Origin: Luminiphilus sp051201685
GTDB lineage: Bacteria; Pseudomonadota; Gammaproteobacteria; Pseudomonadales; Halieaceae
DNA: 64,000 bases
Direction: 5' to 3'
Assembly: GCF_051201685.1 (NCBI RefSeq)
Contig: NZ_CP179213.1
Coordinates: 2,046,001 to 2,110,000 of the forward strand
Below the pieces are notes generated by a model, which saw only the letters and a list, made by a program, of their open reading frames with translations, was not told the DNA's origin and made no database searches. Position 1 is the first letter of the stretch, and every line of letters begins with the position of its first letter. Both the position numbers and the translations under genes were made by a program. Of the stretch, positions 53,382 to 63,262 are shown piece by piece.

Positions 53382-54052
53382 TGGATAAAAGCTTTACCTC
53401 GCCTTTTATCACCGAGGATATTGATGAAGGTCATAGTGCGTATTGGACGGCCCGCCGGAGAATTGCCACTGCCGTGAACGCGTTAATTGAAGCTGCAATC
53501 ACCAGTGACACCGACCCAACGGTGGCTAGCACCATTGCAGAAAGTATCGACACCATTACCGCCCAGCTCAAAGATCAAAGGCAACTGAAAGGGGTTATTG
53601 CCCACGCCAATGCCTATGGCAGCTATCCCATGGCCAATCACGAAATGTTGTGTGTGGGAGGAACCAGCCATCCTATGTCACCCGGATTACGGCACTGGTT
53701 TGACGGGGACAAGGTTTACGGCACCGTTACTTTTAATTGGTCCTATGAAGGCCCACCCAACCACGTGCATGGTGGCTGGGTGGCCGCGATTCTCGATCAT
53801 TTTATGGGCATGGCCCAAGTCCGAGCAGGCAACGCAGGCATGACGGGGGGTCTCGATATTCGCTACCGGCGGCCAACACCTCTCAATTGCGAGTTAAACC
53901 TCATAGCGACTCTCACATCATTATCCGATCGCAAGATGCAAGTCGAGGCTGAGCTGAGCCACCAGGGTCAGGTGACGGCTTCAGCGAGCGCCCTTTTTAT
54001 AAAACCTCGCGGCGCCATCTTCACAGAGGGCACGAGTACCCCGGCCCTCTGA
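53381..54052 (+). CDS. PaaI-type hotdog thioesterase
   Basis: A protein of about 223 residues with a C-terminal hotdog domain; the PNHVHGGWVAAILDHFMG segment is the acyl-CoA thioesterase signature. The first 90 residues are helical and unlike small PaaI proteins. I start at the ATG overlapping the previous stop (TAATG); an in-frame start at 53336 overlaps the epoxide hydrolase. It is convergent with the TonB receptor gene, 13 bases away. Confidence 0.82.
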   Translation: MDKSFTSPFITEDIDEGHSAYWTARRRIATAVNALIEAAITSDTDPTVASTIAESIDTITAQLKDQRQLKGVIAHANAYGSYPMANHEMLCVGGTSHPMSPGLRHWFDGDKVYGTVTFNWSYEGPPNHVHGGWVAAILDHFMGMAQVRAGNAGMTGGLDIRYRRPTPLNCELNLIATLTSLSDRKMQVEAELSHQGQVTASASALFIKPRGAIFTEGTSTPAL

Positions 54053-54065
54053 TCACAAACACGCC

Positions 54066-56537
54066 TTACCAGTTCAAGCGCATACCGCCTTCAATTCCGA
54101 TCGTCTCGGGCTCACCGTAGAACGACATCATCCACAGATTAGCCACTGGCAGGTCACCTACACGATATCGCTTATCCGTGAGGTTTTTGCCGTATAGCCG
54201 CACCCACCAACGCCCATCTTGAGCGGTATACGTTGCCGAGGCATTCACCAAGGTGCGCTCATCGGTGAGACCATTATCAGAACCTGGAACAGAGGTATAA
54301 GCGTAAACGGCCTCATCTTCGTAGTTAACATTTAATGCCAGATCGAGATGCCCCCCGGCTATCGGCAGGTTATAGAGAAAATCTAAGTTCCAAGTAGTTT
54401 CTGGCGCCCGCGCTACGGGGCTCCCTGTTAAGTCGGTGTCGATGATGCCGTCGAAATTCGTGTCTGCCACGAACGACTTAAATTCAGCATCGAGGGTGCC
54501 AAGACTTCCCATGACAGTGAAGTTATCAGTTAATAGCCACGCTGCTTCAACCTCCAAGCCAGTAACTTCAATCTCTGCCGCATTGAAGTAGCGCGTCTCT
54601 TGAAACTCACTTTCATCGATACCATCGCCGTCTCGGTCTGCCGTAATTCGGGCCAGCAGTTGTTGCTGGGAATCATCGTAGGTGACATAGAACCCCGTAA
54701 GGTTCAGACGCAACCGGTTATCAAGGAACTCCGAGCGCAGCCCAAGCTCAAATGAATCCGCAATTTCTGGATCCGTCGGGCGTGCCTGTAGTGGCTCGAT
54801 GGGGTTGCCACTGGTGCCGGTCTGATCGTTATAACCACCACTTTTAAAGCCCCGTGAATAAGTGGCATAAGTGTAAAGGTCATCGGTAGCTTGATAGCCC
54901 AGATTTAAACGCCAAGTGGGTTCACTCCAGCTCTCTTCATCTTCCACTACCCCCGCAGGGTACTTGGCAAAGTCTGCTGCGGCGATGGGCTCCCCAAGAA
55001 CCTGCCAGGTCAGTGTCGGATCGAAGCCTCCAGTCAAGGCTTGGGTGAACACTTGGTTTCGCCCTTTCCACTTTTTCTTCTCGTGGGTGTAGCGGACGCC
55101 CGCGCCCAAAGTCAGCTTCTCTGTAAGATCAAAGGTGCCATCCAAATACACTGCCTCAGCCGAGGCATCCTGCCCGTTAGAAAGCACCTGTGGGTTGTTG
55201 TTGAAGTAAAAGGGGTCACCGAAGGCCAGAGCCGAGGGAATGGTCATATCTACAAAGCCCAGTACCTGTGCAACTGTAAATATCGTGTCATCCTGTTGGT
55301 AAAAGACACCACCTACCCAATTAAAAGCACCATCTAAATCAGACGCAACACGCAACTCTAGCTGGGTCGTTTCACGGACATCCTGGCGGTTAGCATCAAA
55401 CAACGAAACCGGACCGACCTCACCGGTGTAAGTGCTGGGAAGCTGCGAATCTGTCTCACGGTAACCCGCAAAAGCACTCACCTTGTAATCGCTGCTAAGG
55501 TCCCAGTCGACATTTAAGTAATAACCATCGACATCGATTTGATGGCCCGCCTCCATATTCAGCAACACGTCATTGCGATTGGTGATCGCCGCATTATCTA
55601 GGGGGTCACCGGCATCCTTAGTAAACCCTAGGGTATTCCAGAGATAACCGGAATTAGGTGGCGTATTATTGTAAGACGGAGGCGCATCACTGTCGTCCCG
55701 CACCATCTCGTAGGCCAAGTTAATATCTAGCGCATCGGTGGGCTGCCATCGCAGCTTAAAACGCCCGCTAAATACATCGTCTCCACCCACATCAGCGCCG
55801 TCCCCTTGCCCTGTGGCTCCCGCCAATGGGAAGCCCACACCAAAGTCTGTAACCGGGCCGTAAGCCGCGCTATTGGAGTACCAGCCGTCGGACTTCATGT
55901 AGACACCAGCGGCTCTAAACGCCAAATTCTCGCTAATCGCTAGATTAAGAATCCCCTGGCCCTCGTAACGTCCATACTCAGCGACCTGCCCTCGCACTTC
56001 CAGCGAGCTTTGATCAAATTCGGGGCGATTTGTTTTTACGTTGATGGCGCCCCCGGTGGTGTTTTTGCCAAACAGCGTGCCTTGAGGGCCCCTCAAAATT
56101 TCAACACTGGCGATATCGAGCATTTCAATATTGGCGGTTTGGATATGAGGAATGACAAAGTCATCGACGATGACACCGACTTGGTTTTCGTAATACAAAA
56201 TAATGCCATTTTGACCCACACCTCGGATCGCAAAGTTTGCTGAATTAAAGCCCGGTTGTTTGCCCGCCACCACGTTGGGGGCGAATATCGCAACGTCCAA
56301 CAAGTCTCGAGGCACCGCCCGTTGTATTTGTTCTGCGCTGATCTGGGTCACCGCAATGGGCGTTGACTGAATATCCGTCTCCGCTCGACGCGTAGCCGTC
56401 ACCAATACTTCCTCAAGCCTGGCTTCATCTTGCGCAGCAATTGGCGTAGCAAAAGCCAGCAGCGCAGGTACGATCGCCGTTGCCAAAGGAGCCATTTTGA
56501 ATGCGGGTTTTTTCTGGGAAATGTGCGCTGTTGTCAT
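54066..56537 (-). CDS. TonB-dependent outer-membrane receptor
   Basis: An 823-residue receptor with a signal peptide (cleavage near 35), a TonB-box-like LEEVLVTATRR, a plug domain with VEILRGPQGTLFGKNTTGGAINV near 145-165, and a C-terminal beta-barrel. It is unlike the first receptor in detail but of the same broad catabolic class. It probably serves the adjacent block with epoxide hydrolase or PQQ dehydrogenases. The ligand is unknown. Confidence 0.92.
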   Translation of the reverse strand: MTTAHISQKKPAFKMAPLATAIVPALLAFATPIAAQDEARLEEVLVTATRRAETDIQSTPIAVTQISAEQIQRAVPRDLLDVAIFAPNVVAGKQPGFNSANFAIRGVGQNGIILYYENQVGVIVDDFVIPHIQTANIEMLDIASVEILRGPQGTLFGKNTTGGAINVKTNRPEFDQSSLEVRGQVAEYGRYEGQGILNLAISENLAFRAAGVYMKSDGWYSNSAAYGPVTDFGVGFPLAGATGQGDGADVGGDDVFSGRFKLRWQPTDALDINLAYEMVRDDSDAPPSYNNTPPNSGYLWNTLGFTKDAGDPLDNAAITNRNDVLLNMEAGHQIDVDGYYLNVDWDLSSDYKVSAFAGYRETDSQLPSTYTGEVGPVSLFDANRQDVRETTQLELRVASDLDGAFNWVGGVFYQQDDTIFTVAQVLGFVDMTIPSALAFGDPFYFNNNPQVLSNGQDASAEAVYLDGTFDLTEKLTLGAGVRYTHEKKKWKGRNQVFTQALTGGFDPTLTWQVLGEPIAAADFAKYPAGVVEDEESWSEPTWRLNLGYQATDDLYTYATYSRGFKSGGYNDQTGTSGNPIEPLQARPTDPEIADSFELGLRSEFLDNRLRLNLTGFYVTYDDSQQQLLARITADRDGDGIDESEFQETRYFNAAEIEVTGLEVEAAWLLTDNFTVMGSLGTLDAEFKSFVADTNFDGIIDTDLTGSPVARAPETTWNLDFLYNLPIAGGHLDLALNVNYEDEAVYAYTSVPGSDNGLTDERTLVNASATYTAQDGRWWVRLYGKNLTDKRYRVGDLPVANLWMMSFYGEPETIGIEGGMRLNW

Positions 56538-57074
56538 AATGGGCAGGCCTCGTTATTAGTATGGGGCATCAGCAATTTCGACGCTCCTTCTGTTATCGCC
56601 AAAAAACCGCCTCTCGTCAACCGAGCATGTCATCCGCAGCAAAGTTTTTCGTCAAACCGCCTAACCCCCCCCCTACCTCGGTGTTTCACAGGGTTCCCCT
56701 GAGATGCGACAACGCATTAATCGACACACCTTTAGCTGGGGAATATTGTCGGCCGCTTCTGTCCTCAAGGCTCTAGGATCAAGGCTCTGGAATCAAGGGT
56801 TAGTGACCCTCGCAAATCTCGCGCGTGGAGTCTGCATCTCAGGGCTGAAGCTAGTCAGTGGAACTGATAAATTTATGCCCACGGGCGTTAACAATAATTC
56901 CCAACGCTGGCTCGAAATTATTGGTAAGTTGATCCGTTAGCTGTACTGCGTTTATCTGAGAAAAACCTCGAGTTCAGATTGCGCGCATGGCTACGACGCT
57001 AAGAAAAATGACCTTGAGGCGGGTTTAGGTACTCGCCGCTTTTATCTGAACACTAACTGATATCGAGATAAACA
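56538..57074. other. 537-base intergenic region with a short tandem repeat
   Basis: The region between the divergent TonB receptor and AhpD-like genes has only weak reading frames (the best is 78 residues at 56704-56940, without a recognisable feature). A 14-bp tandem repeat occurs at 56765-56798. Promoters for both neighbours should lie here, but none is clear. Confidence 0.45.
56765..56798. repeat. 14-bp tandem repeat, about 2.4 copies
   Basis: TCAAGG recurs at 56765, 56779 and 56793. The two full units are TCAAGGCTCTAGGA and TCAAGGCTCTGGAA. It could bind a regulator or be simple slippage. Confidence 0.6.
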
Positions 57075-57662
57075 ATGAGCAGATTAAGCTTTGTACCCAC
57101 TGACGAATGGCCCCAAGAACTCCGAGATTTCGTTCAAGCTGATACCGCCAGCGATATAGCGCTAGGGATTACGCGAATGCTGGCTCATGCGCCCGAAGCC
57201 GCCATGGGACCACTTCAATTCGGAGCTGCCTTGGGAGTCAACAGAACCTTGCCCGAAAGGCTCATTGAGCTGATGCGTTTACGCATTGCGTTTCACAACC
57301 AATGCCGCAGCTGCATGGCCATTCGTTACTCAGCCGCAGAAGGCAGTTTCGACGAAGCCACGGCTTGCGCCCTAGAACAACCCGACATTCCAGACAGCCT
57401 TTCAAAGCCAGAACAACTGGCTATCGAGCTCGGTGATCGATTTGCGACACAACACCTGGCCATCGACGAAGGTTTTTTTGAACAGCTAAAAGCGCAGTTC
57501 ACGGAAGCAGAAGTCATTGAGCTACTTATGCACTGTGCTCTTTATGTGGGTATGGGGCGCTTGGCCGCCGTCTTAGACATGACAGAAGATCTACCAAAGG
57601 GCTTCGCAAAACCTTTTGGTGAAACCGTCAAGCTTTCAGCCGATACACCAGTATCCCTATAA
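57075..57662 (+). CDS. Carboxymuconolactone decarboxylase/AhpD-like protein
   Basis: A 195-residue protein of the CMD family with the redox CxxC motif (Cys77-x2-Cys80 in HNQCRSCMAIRY). Proteins of this length with CxxC are usually AhpD-like peroxidase partners, not true decarboxylases. It is convergent with, and overlaps by 6 bases, the cupin gene. Confidence 0.83.
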   Translation: MSRLSFVPTDEWPQELRDFVQADTASDIALGITRMLAHAPEAAMGPLQFGAALGVNRTLPERLIELMRLRIAFHNQCRSCMAIRYSAAEGSFDEATACALEQPDIPDSLSKPEQLAIELGDRFATQHLAIDEGFFEQLKAQFTEAEVIELLMHCALYVGMGRLAAVLDMTEDLPKGFAKPFGETVKLSADTPVSL

Positions 57663-58088
57663 ACCTTTCGCTTGCTGGGCTAAGGCTTCGCCCAGCGTGC
57701 GAGCGTTGAACACATAGTCAATGCTGCCATCTTCCTTAAAGTAGGTCACAGCACCCTCCCCCAGAAACAACATTTCGGTTTCCTCGACACAGTGTGCGTC
57801 AACATGTGTGGCAAAAATAGGTTCAAAACCATAGGTGCCGGGTTTGGCTCGACCAGCGTCGTAAATGAGCTCACCTTTAGTCACAAAAAACTGACCCGTG
57901 CCCTCATGACGATGCGCTTGAAAGCGTGCCCCAGGAGCCATATGCACGTAGAGCGCCCATTGACCTGTTTGCTCACACAGCCGCAGCACTTTGAAGTGCG
58001 TGCCGCCGCCTACATCGAGCCAGTCCATCTCGGTGGTGTCAGCGAGAATATCGCCGTCTTCAGAGGTACTGATTCCCTTCTGATTCAC
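57657..58088 (-). CDS. Cupin-domain protein, dihydroxyacetophenone dioxygenase-like
   Basis: A 143-residue single-domain cupin. Likely metal ligands are His59, His61 and Glu73, with His95 or His99 (AHRH, KGEL, ATHVDAH). It resembles the 2,4'-dihydroxyacetophenone dioxygenase family, which cleaves an aryl keto-alcohol. The GTG start lies one base after the upstream PQQ dehydrogenase stop, with AAGGA before it. As the last gene of the PQQ/E2 operon it may act on a hydroxyketone. Confidence 0.78.
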   Translation of the reverse strand: MNQKGISTSEDGDILADTTEMDWLDVGGGTHFKVLRLCEQTGQWALYVHMAPGARFQAHRHEGTGQFFVTKGELIYDAGRAKPGTYGFEPIFATHVDAHCVEETEMLFLGEGAVTYFKEDGSIDYVFNARTLGEALAQQAKGL

Positions 58089-58089
58089 T

Positions 58090-60135
58090 TTATTTCCTTT
58101 TTGGGGGTAGTGAGAATGCGATTAGATGATCACCCGGGGGCGTTCCCAATGCGGCGTGGCCTCCGGCGGCAACAACAACATATTGCTCTCCGTTCGACAA
58201 TTCATAAGTGATCGGCAACCCATGAGCCGTTGTTGGCAGTCGTCCCTTCCAGAGTTCGCTGCCGGTTTCGGTAGCAAAGGCGCGCAAATAGCGATCAGTA
58301 GTCGCTGCGATAAAGGTTAGGCCCGATGCGGTCGTTACGGGACCTCCAATGTTTGGCGAACCCTTGATATACCAAAATGGAAAAGGTGCCATATCGCGAG
58401 ACGTGCCCAAAGGCACTTGCCACTGCACCTCACCCGTGACGAGATCAATGCCGGCGAGGGTTCCCCAGGGTGGCGGTGTGCAGGGGGCGCCCATGGGCGA
58501 GACAAATCCCAGCCAGCGTCGATTGCAGTAGGGAGTACCCTCTGAAGGCTCCTCCAGAAAGTGTCCATGGGCAACGGGCTCTGGGTCGGCTTCAGGACCG
58601 CATTCCTCTCTCGGCAACAATTGCACAATGGTGCCAACATGCTGAGTGTTAACCACAAGAATATTTCGATTGGGATCTAGTCCGGGACCACCCCAATTTT
58701 GTCCTCCGAATGCACTGGGCATATGCAAAGAGCCCTCAAGAGACGCTGGAGTGAACGGCCCCTCGTAGCGCAGCCCTTCCAACACATTGGCGCAGGCCTT
58801 GCGGTCCCACAGGGTCAGCCCCCATACATCGTCCTGATCACCTGGTAGATCCAGCAGGGAGCGCGGTTTGCTAGGAATAGGTTGAGTGGCCGCTGTGTAA
58901 TCTCCGGCCACAGTGCCCTGGGGGACTGGCTGCTCAATGACCGGGAAGAGGGGCTTCCCTGTGACACGATCCAGCAGAAAAACGTACCCTTGTTTCGTGG
59001 TTTGCGCCAAGCCATGAATCACGCCCCCATCAGTCGTCACGTCAAACAAAGTAGGCTGCGACGGTACGTCGAAATCCCAGATATCGTGATGAACGGTCTG
59101 GTAGTGCCAAACAACTTCACCCGTATCACCCGAGAGGGCGACGACCGAACTGGAATAGTAATCAGAGCCCTCTCTGTGCCCTCCATAATAGTCGGGAGAG
59201 GTATTGCCTGTGGGCACGTATACCCGGTTAAGCGTCTCGTCGACAGAAATGAAAGACCAAACGTTACTGGTGCCGGGCTGGTATTGGTCGCCCTGTTCTT
59301 CTGAGGGCTGCTGAGCATCAATGTTGGTAATGGCGCCATCTGAAGCCGACTGGCGACCTGCCTCGAATTGTGAGTTATCGCTGCTACCCGACGGAGGAAC
59401 TGGCTCCCAATCCCAGATCAACTGTCCGTTAAGCAAGCTGTAGGCCCGCACAACACCACTGGGAACATCCGTTGAAATATTGTCGGCAATAGCTGCACCT
59501 GTAATCAGAAGGCTACCCAAAATCGCTGGGGGTGTATTGAGTGTGTAGTCCCCCGGGGCATGAGGGCGCAGACCCTCACGTAAATTTATCTCAGCTACAG
59601 CACCAAAATGGCAGCGCTGTCCCGTAAAGGCATCTAGCCCGATGACCTTCGCGTTCATCAGCGGCGCAACGATAATACTGTGACAGGTTTGATTTTCTGC
59701 TTGCTCTGGATGCTGCCACTGCGTCACGCCTCTGCAGCGCGGCATAGCATAGTCAGCTAAATTAATGTCGGGGGTATAACTCCACTGCTGTTCACCGGTT
59801 GCCGCATTGACCGCTATGATCCGATTAAAGGGCGTGCAGATCACAAGATTATCGCCGGCGAGTATCGGTGTCGCCTGCCAAGAGGATTGCAAAGGAACCT
59901 CGGCCTTTAATCCATCGCGAAAATTTGTGCCTTTGCGAAAATCTCCAGAGCGGTGCGTCCACGCTACCTTCAACTGTTTCACGTTGTCAGGTGTGATGGT
60001 GGCCGCACTGCTGAAATGGCCGCCGCCTGGCTGGCCACCGGGCAGTGGCCAATCAGCATTTTGGCTAAACGCAAAGTGCGACAAAAAAGCCAACGCGCAA
60101 ACTAAAGCGACATTGGCAGCAGGCTTCTTTTTCAT
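58090..60135 (-). CDS. PQQ-dependent dehydrogenase, periplasmic
   Basis: A 681-residue quinoprotein with a signal peptide (cleavage near 25) and an eight-bladed propeller with repeated Trp-containing blades (ATGEQQWSY, DTGEVVWHYQ, TGSELWKG). It lacks the membrane helices of E. coli glucose dehydrogenase and a heme motif, so it resembles soluble or peripheral PQQ glucose/quinate-type enzymes. It probably oxidises an alcohol. It lies 25 bases from the E2 gene in the same operon. Confidence 0.87.
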   Translation of the reverse strand: MKKKPAANVALVCALAFLSHFAFSQNADWPLPGGQPGGGHFSSAATITPDNVKQLKVAWTHRSGDFRKGTNFRDGLKAEVPLQSSWQATPILAGDNLVICTPFNRIIAVNAATGEQQWSYTPDINLADYAMPRCRGVTQWQHPEQAENQTCHSIIVAPLMNAKVIGLDAFTGQRCHFGAVAEINLREGLRPHAPGDYTLNTPPAILGSLLITGAAIADNISTDVPSGVVRAYSLLNGQLIWDWEPVPPSGSSDNSQFEAGRQSASDGAITNIDAQQPSEEQGDQYQPGTSNVWSFISVDETLNRVYVPTGNTSPDYYGGHREGSDYYSSSVVALSGDTGEVVWHYQTVHHDIWDFDVPSQPTLFDVTTDGGVIHGLAQTTKQGYVFLLDRVTGKPLFPVIEQPVPQGTVAGDYTAATQPIPSKPRSLLDLPGDQDDVWGLTLWDRKACANVLEGLRYEGPFTPASLEGSLHMPSAFGGQNWGGPGLDPNRNILVVNTQHVGTIVQLLPREECGPEADPEPVAHGHFLEEPSEGTPYCNRRWLGFVSPMGAPCTPPPWGTLAGIDLVTGEVQWQVPLGTSRDMAPFPFWYIKGSPNIGGPVTTASGLTFIAATTDRYLRAFATETGSELWKGRLPTTAHGLPITYELSNGEQYVVVAAGGHAALGTPPGDHLIAFSLPPKRK

Positions 60136-60160
60136 CGATACCCTCGTAATATCTCAGTGA

Positions 60161-61336
60161 CTACTGCGACGATCCGACCTGCACAGTATCGGCCAACGTC
60201 TTCAAAAACTGAGCGCCTTGCGCACCATTTACCCAGCGATGATCACATCCCAGCGTAATATCGAGGCACTCTTGTGGTTCAAAAGCCTGCGAGTCGTCGT
60301 TCCACACGGGCTGTATTTGAACCCTGCCGACAGAGAGCACCATTACCTGAGGTGGCGTCACCATAGCCGTAAAAGCCGCGACATCGTACATCCCCAAATT
60401 GCTAATCGTAATCGCTGCTGGCAAATGATCTGAAGCTGTAAGCTTGCCTTGGCGAGCCCTGTCCACCATCTCGGCAACCCGCTGCGCCAACTGCGTAACG
60501 GCTTCCCCCGGCACGTCACCAACTACTGGAGCAGACACCGCGCCATCAGCCCGCGAGACGGCCAGGGCAACATTGAAAGTTGGGACAGCACGGACTGTGT
60601 CGCCCTCAAACTGAACATTTAACTCAGGATGTCGCGCCAGCGCAGCGCGTAGCCCATTAAGCAACAGAAGCGTTATCGCACTCTTCAAATTGGGGTTTTC
60701 GCGCTTTAAGGCTGTGATAGCGGGCCCCACGTTGAGACGCCGTTGAATGTGAAATAGTGGTACCGAGTTCTGCGCACCCACCAAGGCTTGGGCAATGCGG
60801 CCCTGTGTTGCAGACAGTGTTTTGGCACCACTCACTGAATCGGCTTCGGTATGTGCAAGGGCTCTATCAACATCCTCTTTCAGAATACGTCCATTAGGCC
60901 CGGTGCCAGTCACATCTCCAGTAGACAGCCCCGCCTTTTCAAGCTTGCGCTTCAGTGCTGGACTAATCTTCACAGGGGCAGTGACTTCCTCCCGGGCAGG
61001 CGCCTCAACCCTCGAGGCAGGCTCTGGGTTCCTTGCCTCTACCAAATTATGCGTGGCGATAAACGCTTCCAGCTCTGCCTGCTGAAAATCTGTCATTGCC
61101 AGCACCCCAATAAGGGTGCCCACTGGCAACTCCTCGCCCTCAGGCACAAGAATTTTCGCCAAAGATCCCGACACTCGTGCCTCAAAACTATTTACTATTT
61201 TGTCGGTCTCGATATCTACAAGCTCGGCTCCAGCGGCGATTTGCTCACCCTCGCTATAGCGCCAATCGACAATCCTCCCATGGGTCATCTCAATACCCCA
61301 TTTTGGAATTGTCACTGCTTCAAACTGCTTACTCAC
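60161..61336 (-). CDS. 2-oxoacid or acetoin dehydrogenase E2 acyltransferase
   Basis: A 391-residue dihydrolipoamide acyltransferase. The lipoyl domain carries Lys46 (ETDK), a peripheral-subunit-binding domain lies near 115-155, and the catalytic domain ends in DHRWVNGAQG. The active-site His366 is present; the usual Asp four residues on is Asn370. GTG start, overlapping the upstream PQQ gene as GTGAGTAA. With the E1 beta gene further upstream it forms a 2-oxoacid or acetoin-type complex. E3 is not in the window. Confidence 0.88.
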   Translation of the reverse strand: MSKQFEAVTIPKWGIEMTHGRIVDWRYSEGEQIAAGAELVDIETDKIVNSFEARVSGSLAKILVPEGEELPVGTLIGVLAMTDFQQAELEAFIATHNLVEARNPEPASRVEAPAREEVTAPVKISPALKRKLEKAGLSTGDVTGTGPNGRILKEDVDRALAHTEADSVSGAKTLSATQGRIAQALVGAQNSVPLFHIQRRLNVGPAITALKRENPNLKSAITLLLLNGLRAALARHPELNVQFEGDTVRAVPTFNVALAVSRADGAVSAPVVGDVPGEAVTQLAQRVAEMVDRARQGKLTASDHLPAAITISNLGMYDVAAFTAMVTPPQVMVLSVGRVQIQPVWNDDSQAFEPQECLDITLGCDHRWVNGAQGAQFLKTLADTVQVGSSQ

Positions 61337-63227
61337 GCACTAACCCCTCAGCAACTTCGGTGGACTTCAGGCCAAACACCAACAAGACGTTGCCCGGCAT
61401 ACGACTGCCAAACTGGTACCCCGAGTTCACCAGTAAGTGCCCATTAGCAACAACGGGGCCATCTGATTCGATCGACCCACCGCGACCCAGCTCTCCCGAT
61501 ACGGTGTCAAACTCCCCCAGAGAATTGTATTTCCAGAGCACCTCACCAGAAGCTGCGTCATAGGCGCGCAAAAGACCATCGAACCCTCCTGCAAATATCA
61601 ATTGATTCGAGCTTGTTGCCGCTGCTGACAAGCCAGGATCGCAAGCCGGCTTCTTATTTTCTGGGCACTCATCCAGAGCTGGCGCGTACCACCGAACCGC
61701 ACCCGTCAAAGGATCAAGAGCGTGCAGTCCCGGAAAGGCAGGGTCGTTGGGGAGGCCCGGGAAATGGGTGTCTGCGATAGGAACAAACAGCGCATCTTGA
61801 TTTGCCGTCATACCCCAGTGGACGCCCCCAGCATAACCCCCTCGACCTAGTTTTTTATGCCAAACAGCTTGCCCTCCCGCATTCGGATCGAGGGCGTAAA
61901 CATCACCGCTTTTTTGCCCAACAAACAGCAAGTCCCGCGTTTCGCCCTGCCATAGAATTGTCGCAGCGCCAATGTCTAGATCCGGACCATTCTCTTGCGG
62001 ACAATTACCACCGCCACCGATAAAGCAGGCCATATTCCAGGCATCCCCTGCTAAAAGTTGTTGGGACCAAACGATACCGCCATCATCTAAACGCATCGCG
62101 ACAACAGCATCACTTGTCGATACAGCTGGAGAGGTATACCCCTCTCCGGTACCGACGTAGAGCAGCCCTCGCTCGGCATCAATTGTTGGAGAATTCCAAA
62201 CTGGGGCACCCGCAGGTGCCATGCGCTTCGCTCCCGCCGGATTGATTTCGCCGGTTTCGCCCGGCGCTGTCGGAATAACAAAACTGTTCCAAAATAAACT
62301 GCCGTCATTGGCATTCAGAGCCGCAACGCTCCCGCGGAACGTGCAACATGCATAGCCAGGGTCGGCTGCTGTTGCCCATTCAGAGGAAGATATGGGCACA
62401 TAGAGTCGCTCTTCGTGATACTTAACAGACCCTGTAATCGTGGCGTCAGCATGAGTCGCCACCGACGCGCGCCACAAAGCAGCGCCGGTTCGCGCTGAAA
62501 TTGCATGGACCTGCGCTTCAAAATCACCGAAAAACAGGACAGGGTCGGGCTGGTTTTCCAACCTCGCTACCGTGATGCCATTACGAACCTCAGCCCCGGC
62601 TTCATACTGCCAATGAGCACAGCCGCTGGTCAGATCCAAGGCATAGACTGTGCCCTTTTGAGAGCCCACAAATACCGTGTTGCCATGTACTAGGGGTTGT
62701 GAACGTGCCCGAGTCGCTCCTGAATAGGCAAAGGCCCACTTGAGCTCCAAATCATCTACCGTGCTTTGGCTAAGCCCTGCTGACTCTGCATCTTGAAAAC
62801 GCTGATTTCTAATTCCCCCACCCCAACCACTCCAACTCGGATCATTATTGGCCAGAGCCGGCGTGAAATCTTTGTCGCAGGCCTTTACCTCTATGGAGAC
62901 CGTTTCTGCTGATTCGCTGAGATGCTGAGCGATCAGAACACGCTCTTCTTCAGACAAATGTGCCGCCTGCTGACGCATGACTCCCTCTGATATTGCGGAG
63001 AGAATACTGGTGGTGGACATCATGTTGAAACTGATCGCATGGGGCGCTTTAGGGACCGAACCGTTGTGACAATGCAGGCAATTGGTTTGAAACAAGCTGG
63101 CGCCCGATGCCGCTTCTTTTAGCGACGTATCGGCAGCTGCGTTATTTTCAACAACCCCAACGGCAAGACTTACTGAAGCCATTCCAAAGAGCGTCATGGC
63201 CATCAACCACGTCCACAAAACTTTCAT
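61329..63227 (-). CDS. Quinohemoprotein dehydrogenase, PVA dehydrogenase-like
   Basis: A 632-residue exported enzyme. After the signal peptide (about 1-23) comes a cytochrome c domain with Cys50-x2-Cys53-His54, then a PQQ propeller. A vicinal Cys-Cys pair (YACCTFRGS) is present, as in many PQQ alcohol dehydrogenases. The order heme then propeller matches polyvinyl-alcohol dehydrogenase. It probably oxidises a secondary alcohol to a ketone and passes electrons to its own heme. It lies between the E1 beta and E2 genes. Confidence 0.88.
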   Translation of the reverse strand: MKVLWTWLMAMTLFGMASVSLAVGVVENNAAADTSLKEAASGASLFQTNCLHCHNGSVPKAPHAISFNMMSTTSILSAISEGVMRQQAAHLSEEERVLIAQHLSESAETVSIEVKACDKDFTPALANNDPSWSGWGGGIRNQRFQDAESAGLSQSTVDDLELKWAFAYSGATRARSQPLVHGNTVFVGSQKGTVYALDLTSGCAHWQYEAGAEVRNGITVARLENQPDPVLFFGDFEAQVHAISARTGAALWRASVATHADATITGSVKYHEERLYVPISSSEWATAADPGYACCTFRGSVAALNANDGSLFWNSFVIPTAPGETGEINPAGAKRMAPAGAPVWNSPTIDAERGLLYVGTGEGYTSPAVSTSDAVVAMRLDDGGIVWSQQLLAGDAWNMACFIGGGGNCPQENGPDLDIGAATILWQGETRDLLFVGQKSGDVYALDPNAGGQAVWHKKLGRGGYAGGVHWGMTANQDALFVPIADTHFPGLPNDPAFPGLHALDPLTGAVRWYAPALDECPENKKPACDPGLSAAATSSNQLIFAGGFDGLLRAYDAASGEVLWKYNSLGEFDTVSGELGRGGSIESDGPVVANGHLLVNSGYQFGSRMPGNVLLVFGLKSTEVAEGLVRE

Positions 63228-63262
63228 TACCAGTACCCCTCTAACAACAACGCTTTATTTGC

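Noticed and set aside
56704..56940. 78-residue frame between the TonB receptor and the AhpD-like gene
   Set aside because: No domain, it covers a tandem repeat, and no good ribosome site; probably spurious.
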